Origin: Cellulosimicrobium cellulans
GTDB taxonomy: Bacteria; Actinomycetota; Actinomycetes; Actinomycetales; Cellulomonadaceae
NCBI RefSeq assembly: GCF_006539945.1
Contig: NZ_BJNZ01000011.1
Coordinates: 62,001-126,000, forward strand
Reading direction: 5' to 3'
Length of the DNA stretch: 64,000 bases
Position numbers and translations under genes: made by a program. Shown here in pieces: positions 17,151 to 24,666 of the stretch (within the stretch, counting starts at the first letter, position 1; each line of letters opens with the position of its first letter). The notes under the pieces are model-generated. The model was not told the origin of the DNA. It saw only the letters and a list, made by a program, of their open reading frames with translations, and made no database searches.

Positions 17151-19168
17151 GCGCGCGCACCAACTCATCGCGGGGCGCGGGCTCGACCGTGCTCATCCCG
17201 CTCGGGGACCAGCCGCCGGCACCGCGGGCCCGACGCCGCGTGGTCGCCACGGTGACCGCGCTCGCCCTGGCCCTCACGGGCGCGGGCGTCGGGGCGTGGG
17301 CCGCTGTCGGCGGCCCGGGAACCGACGGACTGACCGCGGCGGCCGACGAGGCGCCGGCGAACGTCGCGCTGCTCGGCACACCGGAGGCGAGCTACACCGC
17401 GTCGTGGAACAAGGTCGAGGCCGTGAACGACGGCGCCGGCGTGAGCACCGGGGGCGCGCACGACGCGACGTGGGCGACGTGGAGCGGGGACCGTCCCGCG
17501 ACCCAGTGGCTCGAGTACTCGTGGCCCGCGCCGGTCACCGTGGACCGGTCCGTCGTCCGGTTCTGGTCGGACGGCACGGACGCGAACGGCGACAACGTGC
17601 GCGTCCCGGCGTCGTGGAGGCTCCAGTTCTGGGACGCGGACGCCGGCGCGTTCGTCGACGTCCCGAACCCGAGCGGCTACCCGACGGAGCGTCTCGCGAC
17701 CAACGAGACGACGTTCGACGCCGTCACCACGACACGCCTGCGCGCGACGTTCGACGCGCTGCGGGGCACCACGGCGACGACGTACTCCGCCGTCGGGGTC
17801 TCCGAGTGGGAGGTCTGGGGCACGGGCGGGGTCGAGGAGCCCGAGCCGGTCGACCCGAACGGGCCGATCGACCACTCGCCCGTCCACATCCCCACGGACG
17901 TCGGCGTCCTGCCCGACCTCCCGGCCGAGATCGACGCGATCTTCACCGACGGTCGCGTCGAGACGGTCGCGGTGGACTGGGAGGACGTCACGACCGAGGA
18001 CGTCGCCGCGGCGGGGGCGTTCGAGGTCAGCGGGACGTCCGCCGAGCTCGTCGAGCCGGTGAGCGGCACGGTGCACGTGCGCGACGGGGAGCCGGGTGCC
18101 GTCACCGCGGTGGACAACGTGAGCGTCGTGACGCTCGCGGGCACGGCCCCGGCGCTCCCCGCGACGGTCACCGCGGAGTACGAGGACGCGTCCAAGGACA
18201 GCCGCATCCCGGTGACCTGGGACGCCATCGACCCGGCGGACTACGCCGAGCCCGACGGGCTGTTCTTCGTCGTCGGCGACGTCGAAGGCACGGACGTGCC
18301 GGCCGAGGCCGTCGTGTTCGTCGTCGCGCCCGACACGGGCGAGGACACGACGCCGCCCACGGTGACCGTGACCGCGCAGCCCGGCCCCGCGACGTCGGGC
18401 TGGTACGTCCAGCACCCGACCGTCACGGTCGTGGTCTCCGACAACCGCGACCCCGCCCCCGCGGTCGAGGTCTCGCTCGACGGCGGCGCGTGGGCGCCCT
18501 ACGACGGCCCGTTCGCGGTCGACGAGGACGGCGCGCGCACGGTCGAGGCGCGCGCGACGGACGCGGCGGGCAACGTCGGGACGGGCTCGCGCGAGCTCCG
18601 TGTCGACACGGTCGCGCCGGTGACGGTCGCGACGCTGCGCGAGGTCGGCAGCAGCGTCGAGATCACCCTCGCGGCCACGGACGCGGGCTCCGGCGTGGAC
18701 AAGGTGCAGTGGGAGGGGCCCGGCACGTTCTGGGGCACCTACACCGAGCCGTTCACGCGCGCGCTCACCGACGAGCCGCAGGTCATCGAGTTCGCGGCGA
18801 CCGACGCCGCGGGCAACGAGGAGACGCGCCAGCAGGTCGTGCTGCCCGCGCTCGGTGACGAGCCGGAGCTCGACCTCGCGGTCGAGGTCTCGCCGCGCTG
18901 CCTCGCGGGCAAGGCGTACGTGGCGGTGCGCGCGACGAACGGTGAGGACGTGCCGGTCTCGGTGACGCTCGCGACGCCGTTCGGGCAGAAGGCGTTCGCG
19001 GACGTGGCTCCGGGCAAGAGCGCGTACCAGTCGTTCGCGGCGCGCGCGACGTCGGCCCCGGCCGGCACCGCGACCGTCACGGGCACCGCGACGGTCGACG
19101 GCCCCGACGGACCCCGGGAGGTGACCACGACGGTCGACGCGCCGTTCGACGCGCTCGACTGCGGCTGA
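17147..19168 (+). CDS. Secreted non-catalytic partner of GH127: discoidin-like, Big_4-like and OmpL47-like domains plus C-terminal module
   Basis: 673 residues, starting in a 4 bp overlap with the GH127 gene. A long basic N-region leads into a hydrophobic segment at ~33-57 (signal or anchor). Then come a discoidin/F5-8-like sandwich ~75-225 (TQWLEYSWPAPVTVDRSVVR), two Big_4-like domains ~240-395 (VDWEDV, VTWDAIDPADY), two OmpL47-like repeats ~405-570 (TVEARATDAAGNVGTGS) and the C-terminal module ~574-673. No glycosidase domain is visible. Its likely role is to bind substrate or the cell surface and keep the GH127 enzyme nearby; this is inferred from the coupling and domain types. Three hairpins follow it, so it ends the cluster. 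Confidence 0.75.
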   Translation: MSARTNSSRGAGSTVLIPLGDQPPAPRARRRVVATVTALALALTGAGVGAWAAVGGPGTDGLTAAADEAPANVALLGTPEASYTASWNKVEAVNDGAGVSTGGAHDATWATWSGDRPATQWLEYSWPAPVTVDRSVVRFWSDGTDANGDNVRVPASWRLQFWDADAGAFVDVPNPSGYPTERLATNETTFDAVTTTRLRATFDALRGTTATTYSAVGVSEWEVWGTGGVEEPEPVDPNGPIDHSPVHIPTDVGVLPDLPAEIDAIFTDGRVETVAVDWEDVTTEDVAAAGAFEVSGTSAELVEPVSGTVHVRDGEPGAVTAVDNVSVVTLAGTAPALPATVTAEYEDASKDSRIPVTWDAIDPADYAEPDGLFFVVGDVEGTDVPAEAVVFVVAPDTGEDTTPPTVTVTAQPGPATSGWYVQHPTVTVVVSDNRDPAPAVEVSLDGGAWAPYDGPFAVDEDGARTVEARATDAAGNVGTGSRELRVDTVAPVTVATLREVGSSVEITLAATDAGSGVDKVQWEGPGTFWGTYTEPFTRALTDEPQVIEFAATDAAGNEETRQQVVLPALGDEPELDLAVEVSPRCLAGKAYVAVRATNGEDVPVSVTLATPFGQKAFADVAPGKSAYQSFAARATSAPAGTATVTGTATVDGPDGPREVTTTVDAPFDALDCG

Positions 19169-19186
19169 CCCGCCGCCCCGCCTCGC

Positions 19187-19245
19187 CGAGGTAGAGCCCC
19201 GGTACCGCGAGGTAGAGGCGTGGTCGTGACCACGCCTCTACCTCG
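19187..19245. repeat. CGAGGTAGAG repeat pair with perfect 18 bp hairpin
   Basis: Forward copy CGAGGTAGAGCC at 19187-19198, then GGTACCG, then the hairpin arm CGAGGTAGAGGCGTGGTC (19208-19225) and exact complement (19228-19245). The order of parts is the same as at 14718-14776, but the 2 nt centre is GT instead of AC. Confidence 0.85.
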
Positions 19246-19267
19246 CCAGGGCGGGTGACCACAGACC

Positions 19268-19340
19268 CCCGGGCGGTGTGCCGGCACCGCCCGGGTCCGG
19301 CTCGGCCCCCGTCGCTCCTCGGAGCGACGGGGGCCGAGCC
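19268..19340. terminator. Two consecutive hairpins closing the glycosidase cluster
   Basis: The first hairpin has 11 bp arms (CCCGGGCGGTG/CACCGCCCGGG, 19268-19295). The second has 20 bp perfect arms GGCTCGGCCCCCGTCGCTCC (19299-19318) and complement (19321-19340), followed by TTGCG. Together with the repeat hairpin before them they make a strong transcription barrier. Confidence 0.75.
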
Positions 19341-19381
19341 TTGCGCTGCCGGAGGTCGGGCGACGCCGCGCGGGTGAACAA

Positions 19382-19448
19382 CTTGGACGGATGTTCAGTT
19401 CAGGCGTCCAAGATGGCAAGATGATCGCGGCTGGACGATCGTCCAGCC
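19382..19448. promoter_or_regulatory. Paired palindromes with TGGACG/CGTCCA half-sites upstream of the LAxTG gene
   Basis: CTTGGACG (19382-19389) is inverted at CGTCCAAG (19405-19412), and a perfect 20 bp palindrome GGCTGGACGATCGTCCAGCC lies at 19429-19448. Both use the same TGGACG half-site, so four half-sites sit in 67 bp, ending 55 bp before the GTG start at 19504. This is the expected look of a cooperative repressor operator. The regulator is unknown. Confidence 0.55.
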
Positions 19449-19503
19449 GGGTTCGGGGGGACCCAGCAGCGCCCACCCCGGGCCGGACGAAGAGGTTCAT
19501 CGC

Positions 19504-20139
19504 GTGACGACCACCCGCAGGCTGCTCGCCGCCCTCGTGATCGCCGGCTCGCTCCTCGTCCCTGCCGGAGCGGCCTCCGCGGCCACCCTCACCGTCACGT
19601 CCCCGGACCCGGCCGACGGCGTGCGCGTCAGCGTCGAGATCACCGAGCGCGAGGTGCCGGCGGGGCCGCGCGTGGTCGTCGTGGGCGAGGGTCCGTTCGT
19701 CGTCGGCGGCGAGCTCGTGGTCCGGGGCACCGGCCTCGCGCCGCACACCACCTACGAGGTCTGGCTCGAGAGCGAGCCCGTGCTGCTCGGCACGGTCACG
19801 ACCGACGCCGACGGCGCGTTCGAGCTCGTGACGACGATCCCCGTGGGGACGGTTCCGGGCGAGCACCACGTCCGCCTCGTCGCGCCGGGTGCCGGCGCCG
19901 ACGTGCTGTCCGAGCCGTTCGTCGTCCTCGCCGCACCGGGCGAGCCCCAGGAGCCCGGCGGGACGCCGTCCAGCGGCACGGGCGGGACGACGGGCGGCGG
20001 GACCTCCGCGTCCCCGCGCCCGGACGGCCTCGCCACGACCGGCACCGGTCTCGTCGGGGCCGCCGTGCTCGCGGGGGTGGCCGTCGCGGCGGGTGCCGTG
20101 CTGCGCCGTCGGGCGCACAAGGGCCGCCCTGCCGCCTGA
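19504..20139 (+). CDS. Secreted Ig-like protein with LAxTG-type sortase anchor
   Basis: 211 residues from a GTG start. Signal peptide ~1-27 (ends ASAATL), a single beta-sandwich region ~28-145 (GTGLAPHTTYEVWLES), a Gly/Ser/Pro-rich linker, then LATTG at residues 176-180, a hydrophobic segment and the basic tail RRRAHKGR. This is the cell-wall sorting layout used by class E sortases of high-GC Gram-positives, which accept LAxTG. The role of the outer domain is unknown. The gene stands alone, with elaborate palindromes upstream and an end convergent with the MFS gene. Confidence 0.75.
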   Translation: MTTTRRLLAALVIAGSLLVPAGAASAATLTVTSPDPADGVRVSVEITEREVPAGPRVVVVGEGPFVVGGELVVRGTGLAPHTTYEVWLESEPVLLGTVTTDADGAFELVTTIPVGTVPGEHHVRLVAPGAGADVLSEPFVVLAAPGEPQEPGGTPSSGTGGTTGGGTSASPRPDGLATTGTGLVGAAVLAGVAVAAGAVLRRRAHKGRPAA

Positions 20140-20186
20140 CCGCCGCCGGGGCAGAGGCCGACGCGACGAGGCGGTGACGGCGCGGT

Positions 20187-21500
20187 TCAGTCCTCGGTGA
20201 CGGGTTCCGCCGTGGGCGCGACCTTCCGGTCCCCGACGCCGGCGTGCTCGTCGGCGACCCGCTCCGCCGCGTCCATCGCGCGGTCGTCCACGACGAGCAT
20301 GCCCAGCAGCGTCGCCGCGGAGACCGCCGCCATGACGACGAACACGCTCCGCAGCCCGAACACCTCGCCGAGCAGGCCGCCGACCGCCGCGCCGAGCGGC
20401 ATCGTTCCCCACGCGACGAGCCGGTAGCAGGAGTTGAGGCGGCCGAGCAGCGCGTCGGGCGTGATCCGCTGCCGGAGGGAGACGGTCACGACGTTCCACA
20501 CGGCGATCCCCGCGCCGCCGACGGCGTAGACGGCGCCGATCACCCACGCGTTCGTCGTCACCGCGGGCACCCCCACCAGCGCGACCGTGCTGAGCACGGT
20601 CAGCGCGAGGGAGCGCGCCCGCCCGACGAGCGCGACGACGCGCTCCGCGACGAACGAGCCGGCGAACGCGCCGACCGCGGTCGTCGTGAGCAGCACGCCG
20701 TACGCGGGCTCCGAGAGCCCCAGGGGGGAGCCGGGCCCGACGGCGTAGAGCACGAAGATCGCGAACGCGGCGTTGCTCGCGAAGTTGATGCCGCCGACCA
20801 TCAGCGCCAGCGTGCGCAGGATCCGGTCGTGCCACAGGAAGCGCAGGCCCTCCGCGATGTCGGCCCGCAGCGTCGTGCGGGTCGTGCGCTCAGGGCGGTA
20901 CGAGCCGGGCAGCCCGACGAGGAGCCCGACGGCGAGCGCCCACAGCGCGCCCGGGAGCCCGAACGCCACGGCCGCCCCCGCCGCGACGAGCAGCCCGCCG
21001 AGCGGAGGCCCGACGAACTGGTTCGCGGTGAGCTCCGCCGCGTACAGCCGCCCGTTCGCCCGGGGGAGCGCGGTGCGCGGGACGACCTGCGGCAGGATCG
21101 ACTGCGCCGAGGTGTCGTAGAGCGTCTCCGTGACGCCGACGCCGAACGCGACGACGTAGAGCACGGCGATGCTCCCGGCGTCGGGCGCGAGCGCGATGGC
21201 GGCGAGCGCGACGACGAGCAGCGCCCGCGCCACGTTGGCGCCGATCATCGCGTGGCGGCGGTCGAGCCGGTCGGCGAGCGCGCCGGCCGGCAGCGCGAAG
21301 AGGAGCCAGGGCAGGGTGAGGGCGAACGTCAGCCCGGCGACGAGCGCGGGGGAGTCGGTGTACCGGACCGCGACGAGCGGCAGCGCGACCTTGAGCACGC
21401 CGTCGGCGAGGTTGGACACCGCCGACGCCGTCCAGAGGCGCTGGAACGCCGCTCCCAGGGGTGTACCGGCCGGACGTCGTCGGCGGGGTGCGGAGGCCAT
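20187..21500 (-). CDS. MFS transporter, possible drug or metabolite efflux
   Basis: 437 residues with about twelve hydrophobic segments and typical MFS features (LADRLDRRHAM loop after helices 2-3, then GLSEPAYGVLLTTTAVGAFAG in the second half). The start at 21500 (MASAPRRR) is chosen because farther upstream codons would run into the divergent ArsR promoter; 21512 is the alternative. It is transcribed divergently from an ArsR-type regulator with operator-like palindromes between them, so it is probably repressed by that protein. The substrate cannot be read from sequence. Confidence 0.8.
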   Translation of the reverse strand: MASAPRRRRPAGTPLGAAFQRLWTASAVSNLADGVLKVALPLVAVRYTDSPALVAGLTFALTLPWLLFALPAGALADRLDRRHAMIGANVARALLVVALAAIALAPDAGSIAVLYVVAFGVGVTETLYDTSAQSILPQVVPRTALPRANGRLYAAELTANQFVGPPLGGLLVAAGAAVAFGLPGALWALAVGLLVGLPGSYRPERTTRTTLRADIAEGLRFLWHDRILRTLALMVGGINFASNAAFAIFVLYAVGPGSPLGLSEPAYGVLLTTTAVGAFAGSFVAERVVALVGRARSLALTVLSTVALVGVPAVTTNAWVIGAVYAVGGAGIAVWNVVTVSLRQRITPDALLGRLNSCYRLVAWGTMPLGAAVGGLLGEVFGLRSVFVVMAAVSAATLLGMLVVDDRAMDAAERVADEHAGVGDRKVAPTAEPVTED

Positions 21501-21520
21501 GACGCCCAGCATGGCACAGT

Positions 21521-21559
21521 GATTGAGGATTCCCAATCGATCGGCGGATCTCGATCGAT
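21521..21559. promoter_or_regulatory. Probable ArsR-family operators in the MFS/ArsR divergent region
   Basis: GATTG (21521-21525) is inverted at CAATC (21534-21538), and ATCGATC (21536-21542) at GATCGAT (21553-21559). Both lie in the 76 bp between the two divergent starts and would cover both promoters. Confidence 0.45.
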
Positions 21560-21576
21560 CGACGTACGATGGCTCC

Positions 21577-22152
21577 ATGAGCGCCGAGCCCACGCCCCAG
21601 GACCCCGCCCCCGGCCCGGGCGAGACGACGCCCGCAGTGCCCGGACGGCGGCCTCCCACGGCGCTCGAGGCCAAGGCCCTCGCTCACCCCCTGCGCCAGC
21701 GCATCGTCCGGCAGTGCGGCACGCGCGAGATGACCAACAAGGAGCTCGCCGATCACCTCGGCGTGGCGCCCGGCACTGCCCTCCACCACGTCCGGCTCCT
21801 CGTTCGCGCGGGCCTGCTCGAGCCCGCGGAGGTGCGGACCGGCGCGGGGGGCGCGCTCGAACGCCCCTACCGCGCGACCGGGGCGACCTGGTGGCTCGAC
21901 GACCCCCTGCGCGGCACCGCCCCCGACGTCCGGTTCGGCCCCGTCGCCGCCGCGCTCGACGACGCCCTCGCCGCCGGTCCCGACGCCGTCACGATGTCCG
22001 CGGCGTTCCGCCTCCACCTCTCCGACGACGACGTCGCCGAGCTCGACCGGCGCATCCTCGCCGTCCTCGACGAGTACGTGGCGACGGACGGCCGGCGCCT
22101 CGACCGACCCGTCCACCGCGGGCTGTTCGTCCTGCACCGCCCGCCGTCCTGA
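21577..22152 (+). CDS. ArsR-type winged-helix transcriptional regulator
   Basis: 191 residues from the ATG at 21577. The winged helix lies at ~25-95 (KALAHPLRQRIVRQCG, NKELADHLGVAPGTALHHVR, then the RPYRATG wing). The remaining helical part probably dimerises. No CxC-type metal site is visible, so it is not a classical arsenic sensor and more likely responds to an organic ligand or an exported compound. The divergent MFS gene is the natural target. Confidence 0.8.
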   Translation: MSAEPTPQDPAPGPGETTPAVPGRRPPTALEAKALAHPLRQRIVRQCGTREMTNKELADHLGVAPGTALHHVRLLVRAGLLEPAEVRTGAGGALERPYRATGATWWLDDPLRGTAPDVRFGPVAAALDDALAAGPDAVTMSAAFRLHLSDDDVAELDRRILAVLDEYVATDGRRLDRPVHRGLFVLHRPPS

Positions 22153-22166
22153 CCGGGGCGCCTGCG

Positions 22167-22226
22167 CCGAGAAGTGAGGTTCCGCCCCGAGATCGGCCGG
22201 ACCAGGGGCGGAAGCTCACTTCTCGG
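22167..22226. repeat. Long-armed inverted repeat between convergent genes
   Basis: The left arm (22167-22188, beginning CCGAGAAGTGAGG) and right arm (22205-22226, ending CTCACTTCTCGG) are 22 bp with one mismatch and a 16 nt loop. It sits between the convergent ArsR and trkA genes and so can end transcription from both sides. The arms are longer than a terminator needs and are unrelated to the CGAGGTAGAG family except for the leading CCGAG. Confidence 0.7.
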
Positions 22227-22255
22227 CCCGGACCTGGACCGGCCCGAACCGCGGC

Positions 22256-23050
22256 TCAGGGGCGGGCGGCGAAGCGCTCCAGGAGGTCGGCGTGGCCCGA
22301 GACGATGAGGAGGTCGTTGGCGCTGATCCGGGTCTCGGGCGTCGCGTAGAGGAAGTCCTCGCCGGGCGACTTCACGCCGATGACGGTGACGCCGTAGCGC
22401 TCGCGGACCTTGGACTGCGCGAGCGTGAAGCCCTGGACCTCGCGGGGCGGTCGCATCTTGACGATGGTGAACCCGTCCTCGACCTCGATGTAGTCGAGGA
22501 GCTTGCCGGACACCAGGTGCGCGACGCGCGAGCCGGCGTCGGCCTCGGGGAAGACGACGTGGTGCGCGCCGATGCGCTGGAGGATGCGCCCGTGCTCGGC
22601 GGAGATGGCCTTGGCCCAGATCTGCGGCGTGCCCAGGTCGACGAGGTTGCCCGTGATGAGGACGCTCGCCTCGAGCGACGTGCCCACGCCGACGACGGCG
22701 ACGGGGAAGTCGCGCGCGCCGAGCTGCTCGAGCGCGACGGGGTTGGACGCGTCGGCCTCGACGAGGGGGAGCTGCCCGCTCCACTGGGCGACGAGGTCGG
22801 GGTCGCGCTCGACAGCGAGCACGTCCTGGCCGAGGCGGTCGAGCGTCGCGGCGATGGCCGTCCCGAAGCGCCCGAGGCCGATGACGAGCACGCCCGCGTC
22901 CTTGCGAGGCGCTTTCGCCTCGTCGCGGCGGGAGCGCTCGGCGCGCCCGCGCTCGACGATGCGCCGCGCGACGGGGTCTGCCGACAGGGCGTCCTTCCCG
23001 GTCGCCGGCCCGGGGCTCGGGTCGGCGCCGCGGGAGAAGGGGTCGGTCAC
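22256..23050 (-). CDS. trkA: TrkA-type potassium channel regulatory subunit
   Basis: 264 residues from a GTG start. Residues ~52-170 form an RCK_N Rossmann domain with a nucleotide-binding glycine motif (VIGLGRFGTAIAATLDRLG and the acidic VERD), and ~175-264 an RCK_C ligand-binding domain. The first ~50 residues are polar and variable. The cytosolic protein gates the membrane pore made by the TrkH gene 73 bp upstream on the same strand, in response to NAD(H) or ATP/ADP. The pair is probably one operon. Confidence 0.88.
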   Translation of the reverse strand: MTDPFSRGADPSPGPATGKDALSADPVARRIVERGRAERSRRDEAKAPRKDAGVLVIGLGRFGTAIAATLDRLGQDVLAVERDPDLVAQWSGQLPLVEADASNPVALEQLGARDFPVAVVGVGTSLEASVLITGNLVDLGTPQIWAKAISAEHGRILQRIGAHHVVFPEADAGSRVAHLVSGKLLDYIEVEDGFTIVKMRPPREVQGFTLAQSKVRERYGVTVIGVKSPGEDFLYATPETRISANDLLIVSGHADLLERFAARP

Positions 23051-23123
23051 GGTGGGGCCTCTCGTGTGGTCGGGAAGGGTCGGTGGCGGTGCCCGACGGC
23101 GTACGCCGCCGCGGACGGGTCGC

Positions 23124-24500
23124 TCACCCGATGATGGGGCGTTCCTCGGGGTAGCGCACGATGCGGCGGCGGTCGCGCAGCGCGAGCGCGGCGGCGAACG
23201 TCATGGTGCCCGTGCGGCCGACGAACATGAGCGCGACGAGCACGTACTTGCCCGCGTCGGGGAGGTCGGGCGTGATGCCGGTGCTGAGGCCGACCGTCGC
23301 GAACGCGGAGATCGTCTCGAAGAGGATGACGTCGAGCGTCTCGCCCGTGATCTCCAGCAGCAGCAGGCTCGCCAGCAGGACCGCGGTCGCGCCCACGAAG
23401 GACACCGCGACGGCGAGCCGCAGGGTGTCGCGGGGGATGCGGCGCCCGAAGGCCTCCATGTCCCGGTCGCCGCGCGCCTCGGACACGATCGCGATGAGCA
23501 TGACGGCGAGCGTCGTGACCTTGATGCCGCCCGCGGTCGACGCGGAGCCGCCGCCGACGAACATGAGGGCGTCGGTGATGAGCCAGCTCGCCTCGTGCAT
23601 GCCGCCGGTGTCGACGGTGGAGAAGCCGCCCGAGCGGGGCATGACGCCCGCGAAGAGCGAGGCGAGGAGCTTCTCCCCGAACGCGAGCGGGCCGAGCGTG
23701 CGCTGGTTCGTCCACTCGACGGCCGCGAAGAGGACCGTCCCGACGACGACGAGCGCCGCGCTCGTGGCGAGCGTGAGCTTGGTGTGCAGGCTCCACTTGG
23801 CGACGCGCTTGCGGTTGCGCATGACGTTGAGGATCACGGGGAAGCCGAGGGAGCCGATGAACACGCCGAGGATGATCGGCAGGCACAGCATCCAGTCGCC
23901 CACGTAGGGCGCGAGCCCCTGCTCGGTGGGGATGAAGCCGGCGTTGTTGAACGCCGAGATGCCGTAGAAGATCCCGTGCCAGGCGGCCTCCCCGAACGTC
24001 TCCTCGAGGACGATGAAGCGGGGCAGGAGGAGCAGCGCGATGAGCAGCTCGAGCGACGTCGACGTGATGATGACGACCCGCACGAGCGAGCCGACCTCGC
24101 CGAGCCGCGTCGTCTTGGTCTCGGACGCCGTGAGGAGCTTCTGCGTGAGGCCGATGCGCCGCGACACGGCCATGCCGAGGATCGACGCGAGCGTCATCAC
24201 GCCCAGGCCGCCGATCTTGATGCCGAGCAGGATGACGACCTGCCCGTACGTCGACCAGTACGTCCCGGTCGGGACGACGACGAGGCCCGTCACGCACACC
24301 GCGGACGTCGCGGTGAACAGCGCGTCCACGAAGGGCGCCGCCCGTCCGCTCGCCGTCGCCCAGGGCGCCATGAGGAGGGCGGTGAAGACGGCGATGACGG
24401 CGGCGAAGACCGTGACGGCGAGGCGTGCGGGCGACTGCCGGGCGAGGCGGTCGACGATCTCCCGCCCCTTGAACAGGCGCCCGGTCATGCTCGTCGGCAT
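23124..24500 (-). CDS. trkH: TrkH/KtrB-family potassium uptake membrane subunit
   Basis: 458 residues; the ATG at 24500 follows GGGAGGCTCC. It has multiple membrane helices in the fourfold M-P-M arrangement of Trk/Ktr pores, with glycine filter regions such as SAVCVTGLVVVPTG, SAFNNAGF, VGGGSASTAGGIKVTT and SAFATVGLSTG. It acts with the TrkA-type subunit encoded just downstream. The length fits KtrB/TrkG proteins. Confidence 0.88.
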   Translation of the reverse strand: MPTSMTGRLFKGREIVDRLARQSPARLAVTVFAAVIAVFTALLMAPWATASGRAAPFVDALFTATSAVCVTGLVVVPTGTYWSTYGQVVILLGIKIGGLGVMTLASILGMAVSRRIGLTQKLLTASETKTTRLGEVGSLVRVVIITSTSLELLIALLLLPRFIVLEETFGEAAWHGIFYGISAFNNAGFIPTEQGLAPYVGDWMLCLPIILGVFIGSLGFPVILNVMRNRKRVAKWSLHTKLTLATSAALVVVGTVLFAAVEWTNQRTLGPLAFGEKLLASLFAGVMPRSGGFSTVDTGGMHEASWLITDALMFVGGGSASTAGGIKVTTLAVMLIAIVSEARGDRDMEAFGRRIPRDTLRLAVAVSFVGATAVLLASLLLLEITGETLDVILFETISAFATVGLSTGITPDLPDAGKYVLVALMFVGRTGTMTFAAALALRDRRRIVRYPEERPIIG

Positions 24501-24666
24501 GGAGCCTCCCTCACCACTCGCGCCACTCTGCCACGGGCCCGGTGGCCCGTCATGTCGCCGCTCCGGCGCCGGGACATCATGCCGCTTCCGGGGTCCGGGT
24601 GCCGCACCGGGGTCCGGCGACCGGTCCGTCGGGGCGGGTGCGCGCCGTCGGGCGTTACCGTGAGCC

